NCBI GenBank assembly: GCA_047605645.1
Contig: JASGFJ010000017.1
Span: 1-64,000, forward strand
Source of the DNA: UBA1309 sp047605645
Lineage (GTDB): Bacteria; Bacteroidota; Bacteroidia; Bacteroidales; Dysgonomonadaceae
DNA length: 64,000 nt
Direction: 5' to 3'
Shown here one piece after another: positions 43,460 through 51,257 of the stretch. Made by a program: the position numbers and the translations under genes. The notes under the pieces were generated by a model, which saw nothing but the letters and a program-made list of their open reading frames with translations, made no database searches and had not been told where the DNA came from. Positions within the stretch are counted from its first letter, which is position 1. Every line of letters starts with the position of its first letter.

Positions 43460-44839
43460 ATGAAAATAGTCTATGCCGTTTTTTTTGTAATCATCTCTCT
43501 TCTGGGTAGTCACCTGAAAGCACAAACTCCGGCTTTTCCGGGAGCCGAAGGAGCCGGTAAATATGCTGTAGGCGGACGTGGCGGACAGGTTTATTATGTT
43601 AATTCGTTAGAAGATACCGTTATTGGAGATAAAAAGACGAAAGAAGGGACTTTGCGGTGGTGTTTGCAACGCAAAGGTCCGAAGGTTATTCTTTTCAAAG
43701 TAGCCGGTATTATTCATTTGAAGAAGAAGCTCTTTGTTCGTGACAGTACGACAATTGCGGGTCAAAGTGCTCCTGGAGAGGGGATTTGTCTCGCCGGAAA
43801 CAATGTGAAAATAGCCGGAAATGAAGTGATCCTGCGTTACTTGCGTTTCCGTTTAGGGGATGAAACGAAAGTAGAAGATGATGCTATTTCGGGTTATAAT
43901 ACCAAGAACGTTATTGTCGATCATTGTTCGATGAGCTGGAGTACTGACGAATGTGCTTCGTTTTACGATAATGATAATTTTACGATGCAGTGGTGCATTA
44001 TTGCCGAGAGTCTGCGTTCTTCTGTTCATGCCAAAGGAAGCCACGGATATGCCGGGATTTGGGGCGGGCGTAAGGCTTCTTTTCATCACAACCTGATTGC
44101 CAACCACGATAGCCGCAACCCACGTATGGCAGGCAGTCGTTTCAGCAATCGGGAATCGGAAGAACTGGTCGATTTCCGTAACAATGTTATTTACAATTGG
44201 GGGAGCAACAGCAGTTATGGCGCAGAAGGCGGGCGATATAATTACGTCAATAATTATTATAAGCCAACGGCTTCTTCTTCCAATCCCGGACGAATTGTTG
44301 CGCCGAATGCTGATGAAGGGAATTATAAACAGGCAGCCGGTGCTTGGGGGAAATTCTACCTTTCGGGAAATGTGATTGAGGCTAATGCGGAAGTTACTGC
44401 CGATAATAAACTGGGATTTCACCCGAATCCGGCAAGTAAAAACAAAGATGAACTATTGGTTGCTGTTCCTTTTGATATTGCCTGTATTCAGACAGATAAG
44501 GCGGAAATTGCCTATCAGAAAATACTAGCTGATGCCGGAGCAAGTTTCAAACGAGACAAGACCGACAGCCGCATCATTCATGAAGTGGAAAAGGGGTTGA
44601 CTCCAGTGAAGACAAAAAGGAATACCGGAACGAAGCCGGGATTGATTGATTCGCAGCAGGATGTCGGAGGATGGGATATTTACTCCTTTGATCCGGATAG
44701 GGTTGTTGTTGATACTGATGGAGACGGAATTGCTGACGGATGGCTGGAGAAAAATTATCCCGGTAAAAAAGCAAATGACCTGAATTCTGAGGGGTATACC
44801 TACCTGGAAGTTTACCTGAATTCTCTGGTGAATAAATAA
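43460..44839 (+). CDS. Pectate lyase, polysaccharide lyase family 1
   Basis: 459 residues. Signal peptide MKIVYAVFFVIISLLGSHLK up to AQ. FPGAEGAGKYAVGGRGGQVY is the opening motif of bacterial secreted PL1 enzymes. DDAISGYNTKNVIVDHCSMS followed by WSTDE and HHNLIANHDSRNPRM supply calcium-binding Asp residues and the catalytic Arg region. The C-terminus has a calcium-binding-like DTDGDGIADGWLEKNYPGK segment. It cleaves polygalacturonate by beta-elimination, making the 4,5-unsaturated products removed by GH105. Confidence 0.92.
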   Translation: MKIVYAVFFVIISLLGSHLKAQTPAFPGAEGAGKYAVGGRGGQVYYVNSLEDTVIGDKKTKEGTLRWCLQRKGPKVILFKVAGIIHLKKKLFVRDSTTIAGQSAPGEGICLAGNNVKIAGNEVILRYLRFRLGDETKVEDDAISGYNTKNVIVDHCSMSWSTDECASFYDNDNFTMQWCIIAESLRSSVHAKGSHGYAGIWGGRKASFHHNLIANHDSRNPRMAGSRFSNRESEELVDFRNNVIYNWGSNSSYGAEGGRYNYVNNYYKPTASSSNPGRIVAPNADEGNYKQAAGAWGKFYLSGNVIEANAEVTADNKLGFHPNPASKNKDELLVAVPFDIACIQTDKAEIAYQKILADAGASFKRDKTDSRIIHEVEKGLTPVKTKRNTGTKPGLIDSQQDVGGWDIYSFDPDRVVVDTDGDGIADGWLEKNYPGKKANDLNSEGYTYLEVYLNSLVNK

Positions 44840-44947
44840 AGCGTATATAGGTAGTCCTGTAAAATTAGTTTTATGTATCTAAGTTATATTGCTTATTTTT
44901 TTAATACTACAGGTGCTTATGCTTACAGCTAATTAAGAACATTTACT

Positions 44948-45904
44948 ATGAAAAAAAAACTGCTGTCAGTCGTTTTTTTATTGCTCTCGTTGCTATTGAA
45001 TGGACAGATTAAAAACCGATATGTCGTCGATAAAAACGGACAAGGTGATTTTCGTACCGTGCAGGAGGCGCTGGATGCCATTCGTCCATCTGACCCTCGG
45101 GGGACAATGACCATTTTTATCCGGAAAGGGATTTATCATGAGAAAGTAGTTCTTCCTTCACAGACAAATCATGTTCGCATTGTCGGGGAAGATCGCGACA
45201 GCACTGTCATTACTTACGACGACCAGGCCAACATCAACAAAATGGGGACATTCCGCACATATACTCTTAAATTGAGCGGCAATGATATTCTCCTGGGAAA
45301 TCTAACGATCGAGAATGCGTCAGAACCTTTAGGACCGGCTGTTGCGCTTCATGTCGACGGAGATCGTGCTGTGTTCCGCAATTGTCGTTTTCTTGGCCAT
45401 CAGGATACCGTATATGCCGGCAGAGATGGTTCGCGTCTGTATTTTGAAAACTGCGATATTGAAGGAACGACCGATTTCATTTTCGGACCTGCTACGGCTT
45501 GGTTTGAGGATTGTCTCATCTATTGTAAGCGGAACTCTTATATAACTGCGTCCAATACTCCGGCAGATATTCCTTACGGGTTTATTTTTAATAATTGCCG
45601 TATTGTATTGGCAGACACTGTAACCGCAGTCTATCTGGGGCGTCCCTGGCGTCCGTATTCCATGACTGTGTTTTTGCATACGGAAATGCCGAAAGGTATC
45701 CGTCCCGAAGGATGGGATAACTGGAAAGACGCTCGTAACGAAAAGACTGTACGTTATGCGGAATATAAAAACTACGGTGAGGGATCAGGCACAGTAGAGC
45801 GAGTGAAATGGATCCGGATTCTTTCGGATGAAGAGGCGGCAGGTATTAGCCCGAAACATGTGCTGGGTGGCTGTGACCAGTGGAATCCATTGCTCTGTAA
45901 ATAA
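44948..45904 (+). CDS. Pectin methylesterase, carbohydrate esterase family 8
   Basis: 318 residues with a short signal peptide (MKKKLLSVVFLLLSLLLNGQ). CE8 motifs: DGQ-like DKNGQGDFRTVQEALDAI, CRFLGHQDTVYAG with the catalytic Asp, IEGTTDFIFGPATAWFEDC with the second Asp, and YLGRPWRPYSMTVF with the catalytic-site Arg. It removes methyl esters from homogalacturonan so the PL1 and GH28 enzymes can act. It lies about 110 bases after PL1 and 82 bases before CE12, likely one transcript. Confidence 0.94.
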   Translation: MKKKLLSVVFLLLSLLLNGQIKNRYVVDKNGQGDFRTVQEALDAIRPSDPRGTMTIFIRKGIYHEKVVLPSQTNHVRIVGEDRDSTVITYDDQANINKMGTFRTYTLKLSGNDILLGNLTIENASEPLGPAVALHVDGDRAVFRNCRFLGHQDTVYAGRDGSRLYFENCDIEGTTDFIFGPATAWFEDCLIYCKRNSYITASNTPADIPYGFIFNNCRIVLADTVTAVYLGRPWRPYSMTVFLHTEMPKGIRPEGWDNWKDARNEKTVRYAEYKNYGEGSGTVERVKWIRILSDEEAAGISPKHVLGGCDQWNPLLCK

Positions 45905-45986
45905 GTTGGAGGATATTTGAGGGGAAATTAATTTTTTTTGTCCTATAAATGAGATAGTTGTAAGAAAATAAAATATAAATAAACAA

Positions 45987-47585
45987 GTGAAGAAAAGAAT
46001 AATTTCATGCTTACTGGCATTCTTGCTCCTTGCAGGCGGAATAAATGCCAAAATCAGGGTATTGACCATCGGAGATTCCACAATGGCCAATTATGACGAA
46101 TTGAAGAACAGTGGAGACAATGAGTTGAGAGGTTGGGGACAAATGCTTTCTTTGTTTTTCAACGAGGAGGTTACTCTACAAAACGCAGCCAAGAACGGAC
46201 GCAGTTCGAAATCTTTTTATTACGAGTTCTGGGAGAAATTGCGTGAAACACTCCATCCCGGCGATTACGTAGTCATCCAGTTTGGGCACAATGATGAGAA
46301 AAACAACGGAGATGATTCTCCGGAAAAGGATGGCCGGGGCACTGCACCCTGGGGACAGTTTCATGAATATCTGACTCGTTATGTAAATGAAATACGCAGC
46401 AAAGGAGCTACTCCTGTATTTGCGACTCCGATTGTTCGACGTATGTTTGATAACGATGGTAAAACACTTTCTGCTCGCGGCAGGCACAACTTACAGGAAA
46501 TGCGCGAATCTTCTGATAGTGTTCAGTATGACTATGTACTTGCTATGAAGGATGTTGCCCGAAAAATGAACGTACTTCTGGTTGATATGACCCAACTTAC
46601 TGCAGAAATTGTACAGGAGTTAGGTGCTGCTAAAGCGAAAGAAATCATTTATTGTAACAAAGATAATACTCATCTGAAGGCACTGGGAGCTTTGAGATAT
46701 GCTGAACTTTTTGCACAAGATTTGAAACGGCAGGGTATTCTGACAACGTATTTGTCTTTTTCAAATCAAGTCATTTCCTCTCCTTTAGAATATGATTTTG
46801 GGAATGTTTTTGTCGGAGAACCAGCCCTCAAAGTCTTATCCTTGGCAGGACAGAAAATTTCAAAGCCACAGGAGGTACATCTGAAGGTTCAACCGCCCTT
46901 TGCTCTCTCTTTGTTTCCGGATAAGAATTTTTCCGAACAATTGGATATTCATTCCAACGGCGGATATTTTTACCAGCCGGTATATATTCGTTTTGTTCCC
47001 GAAGGAGGGCTTCGTTATGATGTAAGGGCTGTTTTGAATATGGGTGCCGATAGGCATGCTGTATCTCTGATAGGAACCGGAATTGCGGCAGACAGAACGA
47101 AACCTTTTTCCCTTGAATACTCGGATACCGCCGGCCTGAAATCATCAGCGGCGGCTCAAATTAATTCAAGACTGGAAGGGCTTCGGTTTGTTGCAGATAA
47201 TGGAAGGAACTTATTGACTACACTTCATGGCCCGTGGGCTTCTGATGAAATAGATGTCAATTCCAATCGTTACATCGAGTGGTCGGTGACTGCTGAACAA
47301 GATGTTTATCTTTCCAGCCTCTCCTATACGTTGAGTTTACAAGGTGGAGATGCGATGCAATTCTCTGCTCTGGGAGCAATGGAAAGTACATTCGCTACCC
47401 CTGACACTTATTCTTTGATGGAAAATCTACGTGAGACTCCCCAAAATTTCACCCAAAAAATTATACTGAAATTATCCAAAGGACAGACATATTATTTTCG
47501 TATTTATCCTTGGAGTAAAAATGGAGGAGAACACCGTTTTGTGAATATCGAAAGAGTTGTTTTCAATGGATTTCAGACGCAATGA
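45987..47585 (+). CDS. SGNH-hydrolase rhamnogalacturonan acetylesterase-type enzyme (CE12) with C-terminal extension
   Basis: 532 residues from a GTG start at 45987 giving MKKRIISCLLAFLLLAGGIN, a signal peptide. SGNH blocks: VLTIGDSTMAN (catalytic Ser), NGRSSKSF, VVIQFGHNDEKN, and DNTHLKALGALRYAELFAQD with the Asp/His pair. That domain ends near residue 255. The remaining 270 residues are beta-rich (YDFGNVFVGEPALKVLSLAG, RYIEWSVTAEQDVYLSSLSY) and probably fold as accessory Ig-like or carbohydrate-binding modules. It deacetylates rhamnogalacturonan and closes the locus at a strong terminator. Confidence 0.88.
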   Translation: MKKRIISCLLAFLLLAGGINAKIRVLTIGDSTMANYDELKNSGDNELRGWGQMLSLFFNEEVTLQNAAKNGRSSKSFYYEFWEKLRETLHPGDYVVIQFGHNDEKNNGDDSPEKDGRGTAPWGQFHEYLTRYVNEIRSKGATPVFATPIVRRMFDNDGKTLSARGRHNLQEMRESSDSVQYDYVLAMKDVARKMNVLLVDMTQLTAEIVQELGAAKAKEIIYCNKDNTHLKALGALRYAELFAQDLKRQGILTTYLSFSNQVISSPLEYDFGNVFVGEPALKVLSLAGQKISKPQEVHLKVQPPFALSLFPDKNFSEQLDIHSNGGYFYQPVYIRFVPEGGLRYDVRAVLNMGADRHAVSLIGTGIAADRTKPFSLEYSDTAGLKSSAAAQINSRLEGLRFVADNGRNLLTTLHGPWASDEIDVNSNRYIEWSVTAEQDVYLSSLSYTLSLQGGDAMQFSALGAMESTFATPDTYSLMENLRETPQNFTQKIILKLSKGQTYYFRIYPWSKNGGEHRFVNIERVVFNGFQTQ

Positions 47586-47751
47586 ATAAATATAAGCAAA
47601 TGTTCATAATTCGTTGTAGGCATATATATCCGTAGATATTGAAAATAAGAAATATGACGGATTCGATAGATGAACGTCATTTAATAGGATTATTTATCAG
47701 AACGTTTGTTGTTGGTTGTATATGAGAACTTTATCTCGTAATGTAAATTAT

Positions 47752-47791
47752 ACAAAAAGGACAGATTGATTATTCAATCTGTCCTTTTTGT
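47752..47791. terminator. Bidirectional terminator at the end of the pectin locus and of mgsA
   Basis: ACAAAAAGGACAGATTGA (47752-47769) pairs perfectly with TCAATCTGTCCTTTTTGT (47774-47791) around a 4-base loop. It is shared by the convergent CE12 and mgsA genes. Confidence 0.9.
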
Positions 47792-47805
47792 AGGTGTGCA
47801 GGGGT

Positions 47806-48291
47806 TTATTTCTCTTGGCGTTTCAATCCATACTTCGTCTCAAATTCTTCCCTGTTGAAGTTCTGATAAGATGGTTCTGCAGGAACATAGTCGTCATTGT
47901 CCCAAAGAGTGCTTGTCAGCATCAGATCGGCACTGTATCGGTTGCAGGCAATAGGCACGTTGTGCACGCGGCATTGTCTGAGCAACATCATGATGTCGGC
48001 TTCGTGCGGTTGAGGATTCAGGTCATCGATAAGAAAGATGGCCAAGTCAACCTCTTTACGAACCACCATGGCGGCAATTTCGGCATCTCCGCCGAGCGGA
48101 CCGGAGTGCATTCTGGTGATTTGGGCATGAATCCCTTTGGTTTCGAAAGTCTCCTGGACTAAACGTCCGGTAGTGCCGGTGCAGACCAGATGGTGGTGTT
48201 TCAAAAATTCTGAATTATAATAGCACCAATCTACCATGTCGGCTTTGCGATGGTCGTGTGCTACTAATGCGATAGTCAGTTGTCTAGTCAT
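47806..48291 (-). CDS. mgsA: Methylglyoxal synthase
   Basis: 161 residues. IALVAHDHRKADMVDW near the N-terminus, VCTGTTGRLV (phosphate-binding), and MHSGPLGGDAEIAAMVV with the catalytic Asp are all MgsA hallmarks, as are FLIDDLNPQPHEADIMMLLR and VPIACNRYSADLML. It turns dihydroxyacetone phosphate into methylglyoxal and phosphate, a bypass of lower glycolysis. It follows gcvT by 23 bases on the minus strand. Confidence 0.95.
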   Translation of the reverse strand: MTRQLTIALVAHDHRKADMVDWCYYNSEFLKHHHLVCTGTTGRLVQETFETKGIHAQITRMHSGPLGGDAEIAAMVVRKEVDLAIFLIDDLNPQPHEADIMMLLRQCRVHNVPIACNRYSADLMLTSTLWDNDDYVPAEPSYQNFNREEFETKYGLKRQEK

Positions 48292-48314
48292 AATAGTAAA
48301 TTAATTTTTGATCC

Positions 48315-49406
48315 TTATTTTTTGAGGATGAAAGGCAATTTAACCACTTTGGATTTCAGGTTTCTGTTTCTTACCTGAATGAAGATTTCGCTGCCGGGTT
48401 TTGCCTTGTCGGCATTCACATATCCCAGACCGATACCTTCTTTGAGACAAGGAGATATACTTCCTGAAGTCACCTGTCCAATTGTTTCACCGTTTTCATT
48501 CACAATGGAGTATCCATGTCGCGGAATTCCTTTTTCTTCCAATTTGAAGCCAACCAGTTTTTGAGGTGTGCCGTTTTTCTTATCTGCTTCAATCCTGGTG
48601 CGCGAAATAAAATCCTTTCCTTCTGCAAATTTAGTCACCCAACCTAATCCGGCGGCAATCGGGGAGGTGGTGTCATCAATGTCATTTCCGTATAGACAAT
48701 ACCCCATTTCCAGACGAAGCGTGTCGCGACTACCTAATCCGCAGGCTTTAATCCCTTCCTCTTTGCCGGCTTCAAATATGGCATTCCATATTTGTTCGGC
48801 ATATTCCGGATAGAAATAGAGTTCAAAGCCTCCTGCGCCCGTATATCCGGTGTTGGAAATGATGACTTCATTTACCTGAGCAAACTGCCCCACCTGAAAA
48901 CTGTAGTAGGGAATACTTTTTAAATCCACCGGTGTCAGTTTTTGAAGCACTTCCAATGCTTTAGGACCCTGCACAGCCAGTTGCGCGGTATGGTCCGACG
49001 CATTCTCCAGTTGAGCGCCCATGGTATTGTTTTTTACACACCAGTTCCAGTCTTTTTCTATATTGGCAGCATTCACGACCAGCATGTATTTTTCGTCTTC
49101 GTATTTGTAGATGAGAAAGTCGTCGACAATGCCTCCGTTTTCATTCGGGAAATAGGTGTATTGTGCTTTTCCGATAGTCAGATCAGCTGCGTTGTTGGAC
49201 GAAACTTTCTGAAGAAATTCGAGAGCCTTCGGCCCTTTTACCCAAAACTCACCCATGTGCGAAACATCAAACACTCCGACAGCATTTCTAACGGTGTGAT
49301 GTTCGTCAATTATTCCGGTGTATTCTATTGGCATATTGTAGCCGGCAAATTCATGCATTTTAGCATTCAAAGCAATATGCTTTTCCGTGAATGGCGTTGT
49401 CTTCAT
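48315..49406 (-). CDS. gcvT: Glycine cleavage system aminomethyltransferase (T protein)
   Basis: 363 residues. FAGYNMPIEYTGIIDEHHTV followed by RNAVGVFDVSHMGEF is the GcvT N-terminal signature, and NTGYTGAGGFELYF and GLGSRDTLRLEMGYCLYGND follow. The C-terminal barrel has VGFKLEEKGIPRHGYSI and GQVTSGSISPCLKEGIGLGY. It moves the methylene group of glycine to tetrahydrofolate. gcvH, gcvP and lpd are not in the window. mgsA lies 23 bases downstream, an unexpected partner. Confidence 0.95.
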   Translation of the reverse strand: MKTTPFTEKHIALNAKMHEFAGYNMPIEYTGIIDEHHTVRNAVGVFDVSHMGEFWVKGPKALEFLQKVSSNNAADLTIGKAQYTYFPNENGGIVDDFLIYKYEDEKYMLVVNAANIEKDWNWCVKNNTMGAQLENASDHTAQLAVQGPKALEVLQKLTPVDLKSIPYYSFQVGQFAQVNEVIISNTGYTGAGGFELYFYPEYAEQIWNAIFEAGKEEGIKACGLGSRDTLRLEMGYCLYGNDIDDTTSPIAAGLGWVTKFAEGKDFISRTRIEADKKNGTPQKLVGFKLEEKGIPRHGYSIVNENGETIGQVTSGSISPCLKEGIGLGYVNADKAKPGSEIFIQVRNRNLKSKVVKLPFILKK

Positions 49407-49476
49407 ATAAATATTTTAAGCTGTTAGAGAAATATTTTTAGTAAATGTATATGTTTTGAATGACAATGAATACAAA

Positions 49477-49524
49477 AACAGCGTGAATAAACAGAAGAAT
49501 TTCTGAATCTTCACGCTGTTTTTT
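49477..49524 (-). terminator. Terminator of pepT
   Basis: AACAGCGTGAA (49477-49487) pairs with TTCACGCTGTT (49510-49520) around a 22-base loop. On the minus strand TTTTTGT follows the stem. It lies just past the pepT stop codon and upstream of gcvT. Confidence 0.75.
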
Positions 49525-50751
49525 TTATTTTGCTTCAGCTTCAATAAGTTGGGCAATTTTAATAATCACTTCCACAGCCTTTTCCATCGACTGCACCGGA
49601 ACAAATTCGTAACGTCCGTGGAAATTCAGTCCACCGGCAAAGATGTTGGGGCAGGGGAGTCCCATAAACGATAGGCGGGCTCCGTCGGTTCCTCCACGAA
49701 TAGGACGCACATTGGGTTTTACCCCTACGGCTTCCATCGCCGCAAATGCGTAGTCGATAATATATTTTTGCGGTTCTACTTTTTCCCGCATATTGTAATA
49801 CTGATCGCGGATATCCACAGTGGTACTTCCCGGATAGAGCTTGTTGATGTAAACTACTGCTTCCTGCATTGTCTTTTTACGATTCTCGAAAATAGAGCGA
49901 TCGTGATCCCTGATGATGTAGGATAGCGAAGCCGAGTCAATGGTACCTTGCATTGAGTTGAGGTGGAAGAATCCTTCGTATCCGCAGGTGTGTTCCGGTC
50001 TTTCTTGTGCCGGAAGAAGTCCGATGAGCTTGTGAGCAATGACAAGCGCATTCACCATTTTCCCTTTGGCATATCCCGGATGAACGCTGCGTCCCTGGAT
50101 AGAGATTTTGACACCGGCCGCATTGAAATTTTCATATTCAAGTTCGCCGATATCGCCGCCATCCATCGTGTAGGCCCAATCAGCATTGAATTTTTCCACA
50201 TCAAAATGATCTGCTCCCTGCCCTATTTCTTCGTCGGGAGTGAATCCGATTCTGACTTTTCCATGCTTTATTTCCGGATGTGCTTTAAGGTAAGCTACTG
50301 CTGATATGATTTCAGCGACACCGGCTTTATCGTCTGCGCCAAGTAAAGTCTTTCCGTCGGTTACTACTAAATCTTTTCCTGTGTGGTGTAATAGTTCCGG
50401 AAAATCTACAGGGGAAAGCACGATGTTGTTTTCTGCATCAAGAAGAATATCTTTTCCATCGTAGTTTTTAACGATGCGTGGATTTACATTTTTTCCCGTG
50501 AGGTCAGGACTGGTATCTACATGAGAAATAAAACCAACAGTCGGAACTTTCTTGTCGGTGTTGGAAGGCAGTGTTGCCATTAAATATCCATTGTTGTCAA
50601 GAGAAATCTCTTCCAGACCAATTTCTTCCAATTCTTTTTTGAGTTCTTGTAATAAAACGAATTGTCCGGGAGTGCTGGGTGTTGTACCTGTGTTTTCGTC
50701 TGATTCGGTATCAAACTTCACATATTTCAGGAATCTTTCAGTAACGTTCAT
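49525..50751 (-). CDS. pepT: Peptidase T (tripeptide aminopeptidase)
   Basis: 408 residues, the standard length. M20-family metal sites: VGFISHVDTSPD (His and Asp), LLGADDKAGVAEI (bridging Asp), FTPDEEIGQGADHF (general-base Glu pair) and AYTMDGGDIGELEYENFNAA. RPIRGGTDGARLSFMGLPCP followed by NIFAGG is typical PepT. It removes N-terminal residues from tripeptides in the cytosol. A minus-strand -7-like TATATTTG lies about 105 bases upstream at 50857. Confidence 0.95.
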   Translation of the reverse strand: MNVTERFLKYVKFDTESDENTGTTPSTPGQFVLLQELKKELEEIGLEEISLDNNGYLMATLPSNTDKKVPTVGFISHVDTSPDLTGKNVNPRIVKNYDGKDILLDAENNIVLSPVDFPELLHHTGKDLVVTDGKTLLGADDKAGVAEIISAVAYLKAHPEIKHGKVRIGFTPDEEIGQGADHFDVEKFNADWAYTMDGGDIGELEYENFNAAGVKISIQGRSVHPGYAKGKMVNALVIAHKLIGLLPAQERPEHTCGYEGFFHLNSMQGTIDSASLSYIIRDHDRSIFENRKKTMQEAVVYINKLYPGSTTVDIRDQYYNMREKVEPQKYIIDYAFAAMEAVGVKPNVRPIRGGTDGARLSFMGLPCPNIFAGGLNFHGRYEFVPVQSMEKAVEVIIKIAQLIEAEAK

Positions 50752-50856
50752 TTGAAGTGAAATTTTTTTTGTCTATTTTGATTTTTTTATTCAAAAAAAT
50801 GGAAAGGATAACTTTTTGTATTCCAATGCCTTCTTTTTGTAGCTGTTTTAACTATG

Positions 50857-50864
50857 CAAATATA
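50857..50864 (-). promoter_or_regulatory. Candidate pepT promoter, -7 element
   Basis: Plus-strand CAAATATA is TATATTTG on the minus strand, an exact match. The context TGCAAATATAATAAA is the same as upstream of clpC. No clear -33 was seen. Confidence 0.4.
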
Positions 50865-50900
50865 ATAAAAGGGAAGTGAAGAAAAAATCTCTGGGCGGAT

Positions 50901-50930
50901 TTTGAGATTTAAAAATAATATCTACCTTTG
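50901..50930 (+). promoter_or_regulatory. Promoter of the SRP RNA-tRNA-Thr unit
   Basis: TTTG (50901-50904) and TACCTTTG (50923-50930) are both exact and 18 bases apart. The RNA start is predicted about 6 bases downstream. Confidence 0.7.
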
Positions 50931-50935
50931 TGCCC

Positions 50936-51032
50936 GGGTAAGTCCTATACGGCCAGCTCCCTTCGAATCCCCCAGGGTTTGATCGCAGCAAGGGTAGTAG
51001 GTTGAGCGGCGCGATGTAGTCAGCTTACCCAT
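50936..51032 (+). ncRNA. ffs: Signal recognition particle RNA, small bacterial (4.5S-like) type
   Basis: GGGTAAG (50936-50942) pairs with CTTACCC (51024-51030) to close a rod about 95 bases long. CTATA pairs with TGTAG, and GCTC with GAGC further in. The domain IV core CCCCCAGG ... GCAGCAAGGG, which binds Ffh, is present at about 50969-50994. The ten bases in the apical part read GTTTGATCGC, where a GGAA tetraloop on a 3-bp stem would be expected. RNA boundaries are estimated to within a few bases. Confidence 0.8.
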
Positions 51033-51034
51033 TT

Positions 51035-51108
51035 GCCTCTTTAGCTCAGTTGGCCAGAGCACGTGATTTGTAATCTCGGGGTCGTTGGTTCGAATCCGAC
51101 AAGAGGCT
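51035..51108 (+). tRNA. tRNA-Thr (anticodon TGT)
   Basis: Acceptor GCCTCTT (51035-51041) pairs exactly with AAGAGGC (51101-51107). The D arm is GCTC...GAGC, and the T arm is GTTGG-TTCGAAT-CCGAC. The anticodon loop TTTGTAA puts TGT at 51069-51071, decoding ACA/ACG threonine. The anticodon stem CGTGA/TCTCG has one T-T mismatch. No CCA is encoded. It begins right after the SRP RNA and ends at a terminator, so both are likely cut from one transcript. Confidence 0.92.
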
Positions 51109-51111
51109 CAG

Positions 51112-51144
51112 AAAAAGGTTGTTTCTACGGAAATAACCTTTTTT
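51112..51144 (+). terminator. Terminator of the SRP RNA-tRNA-Thr unit
   Basis: AAAAAGGTTGTTTC pairs with GGAAATAACCTTTTT with small mismatches around a TAC loop, ending in a T run. Confidence 0.75.
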
Positions 51145-51257
51145 CGTATCTATTAAAATTGGATTTCGGATTTGTGGATAGGATCTTGAAGGAGATAAAT
51201 GCAATACGGGAGCAAATCGATTATCATTTGCTCCCGTGTCGTATTTATATATGTATT

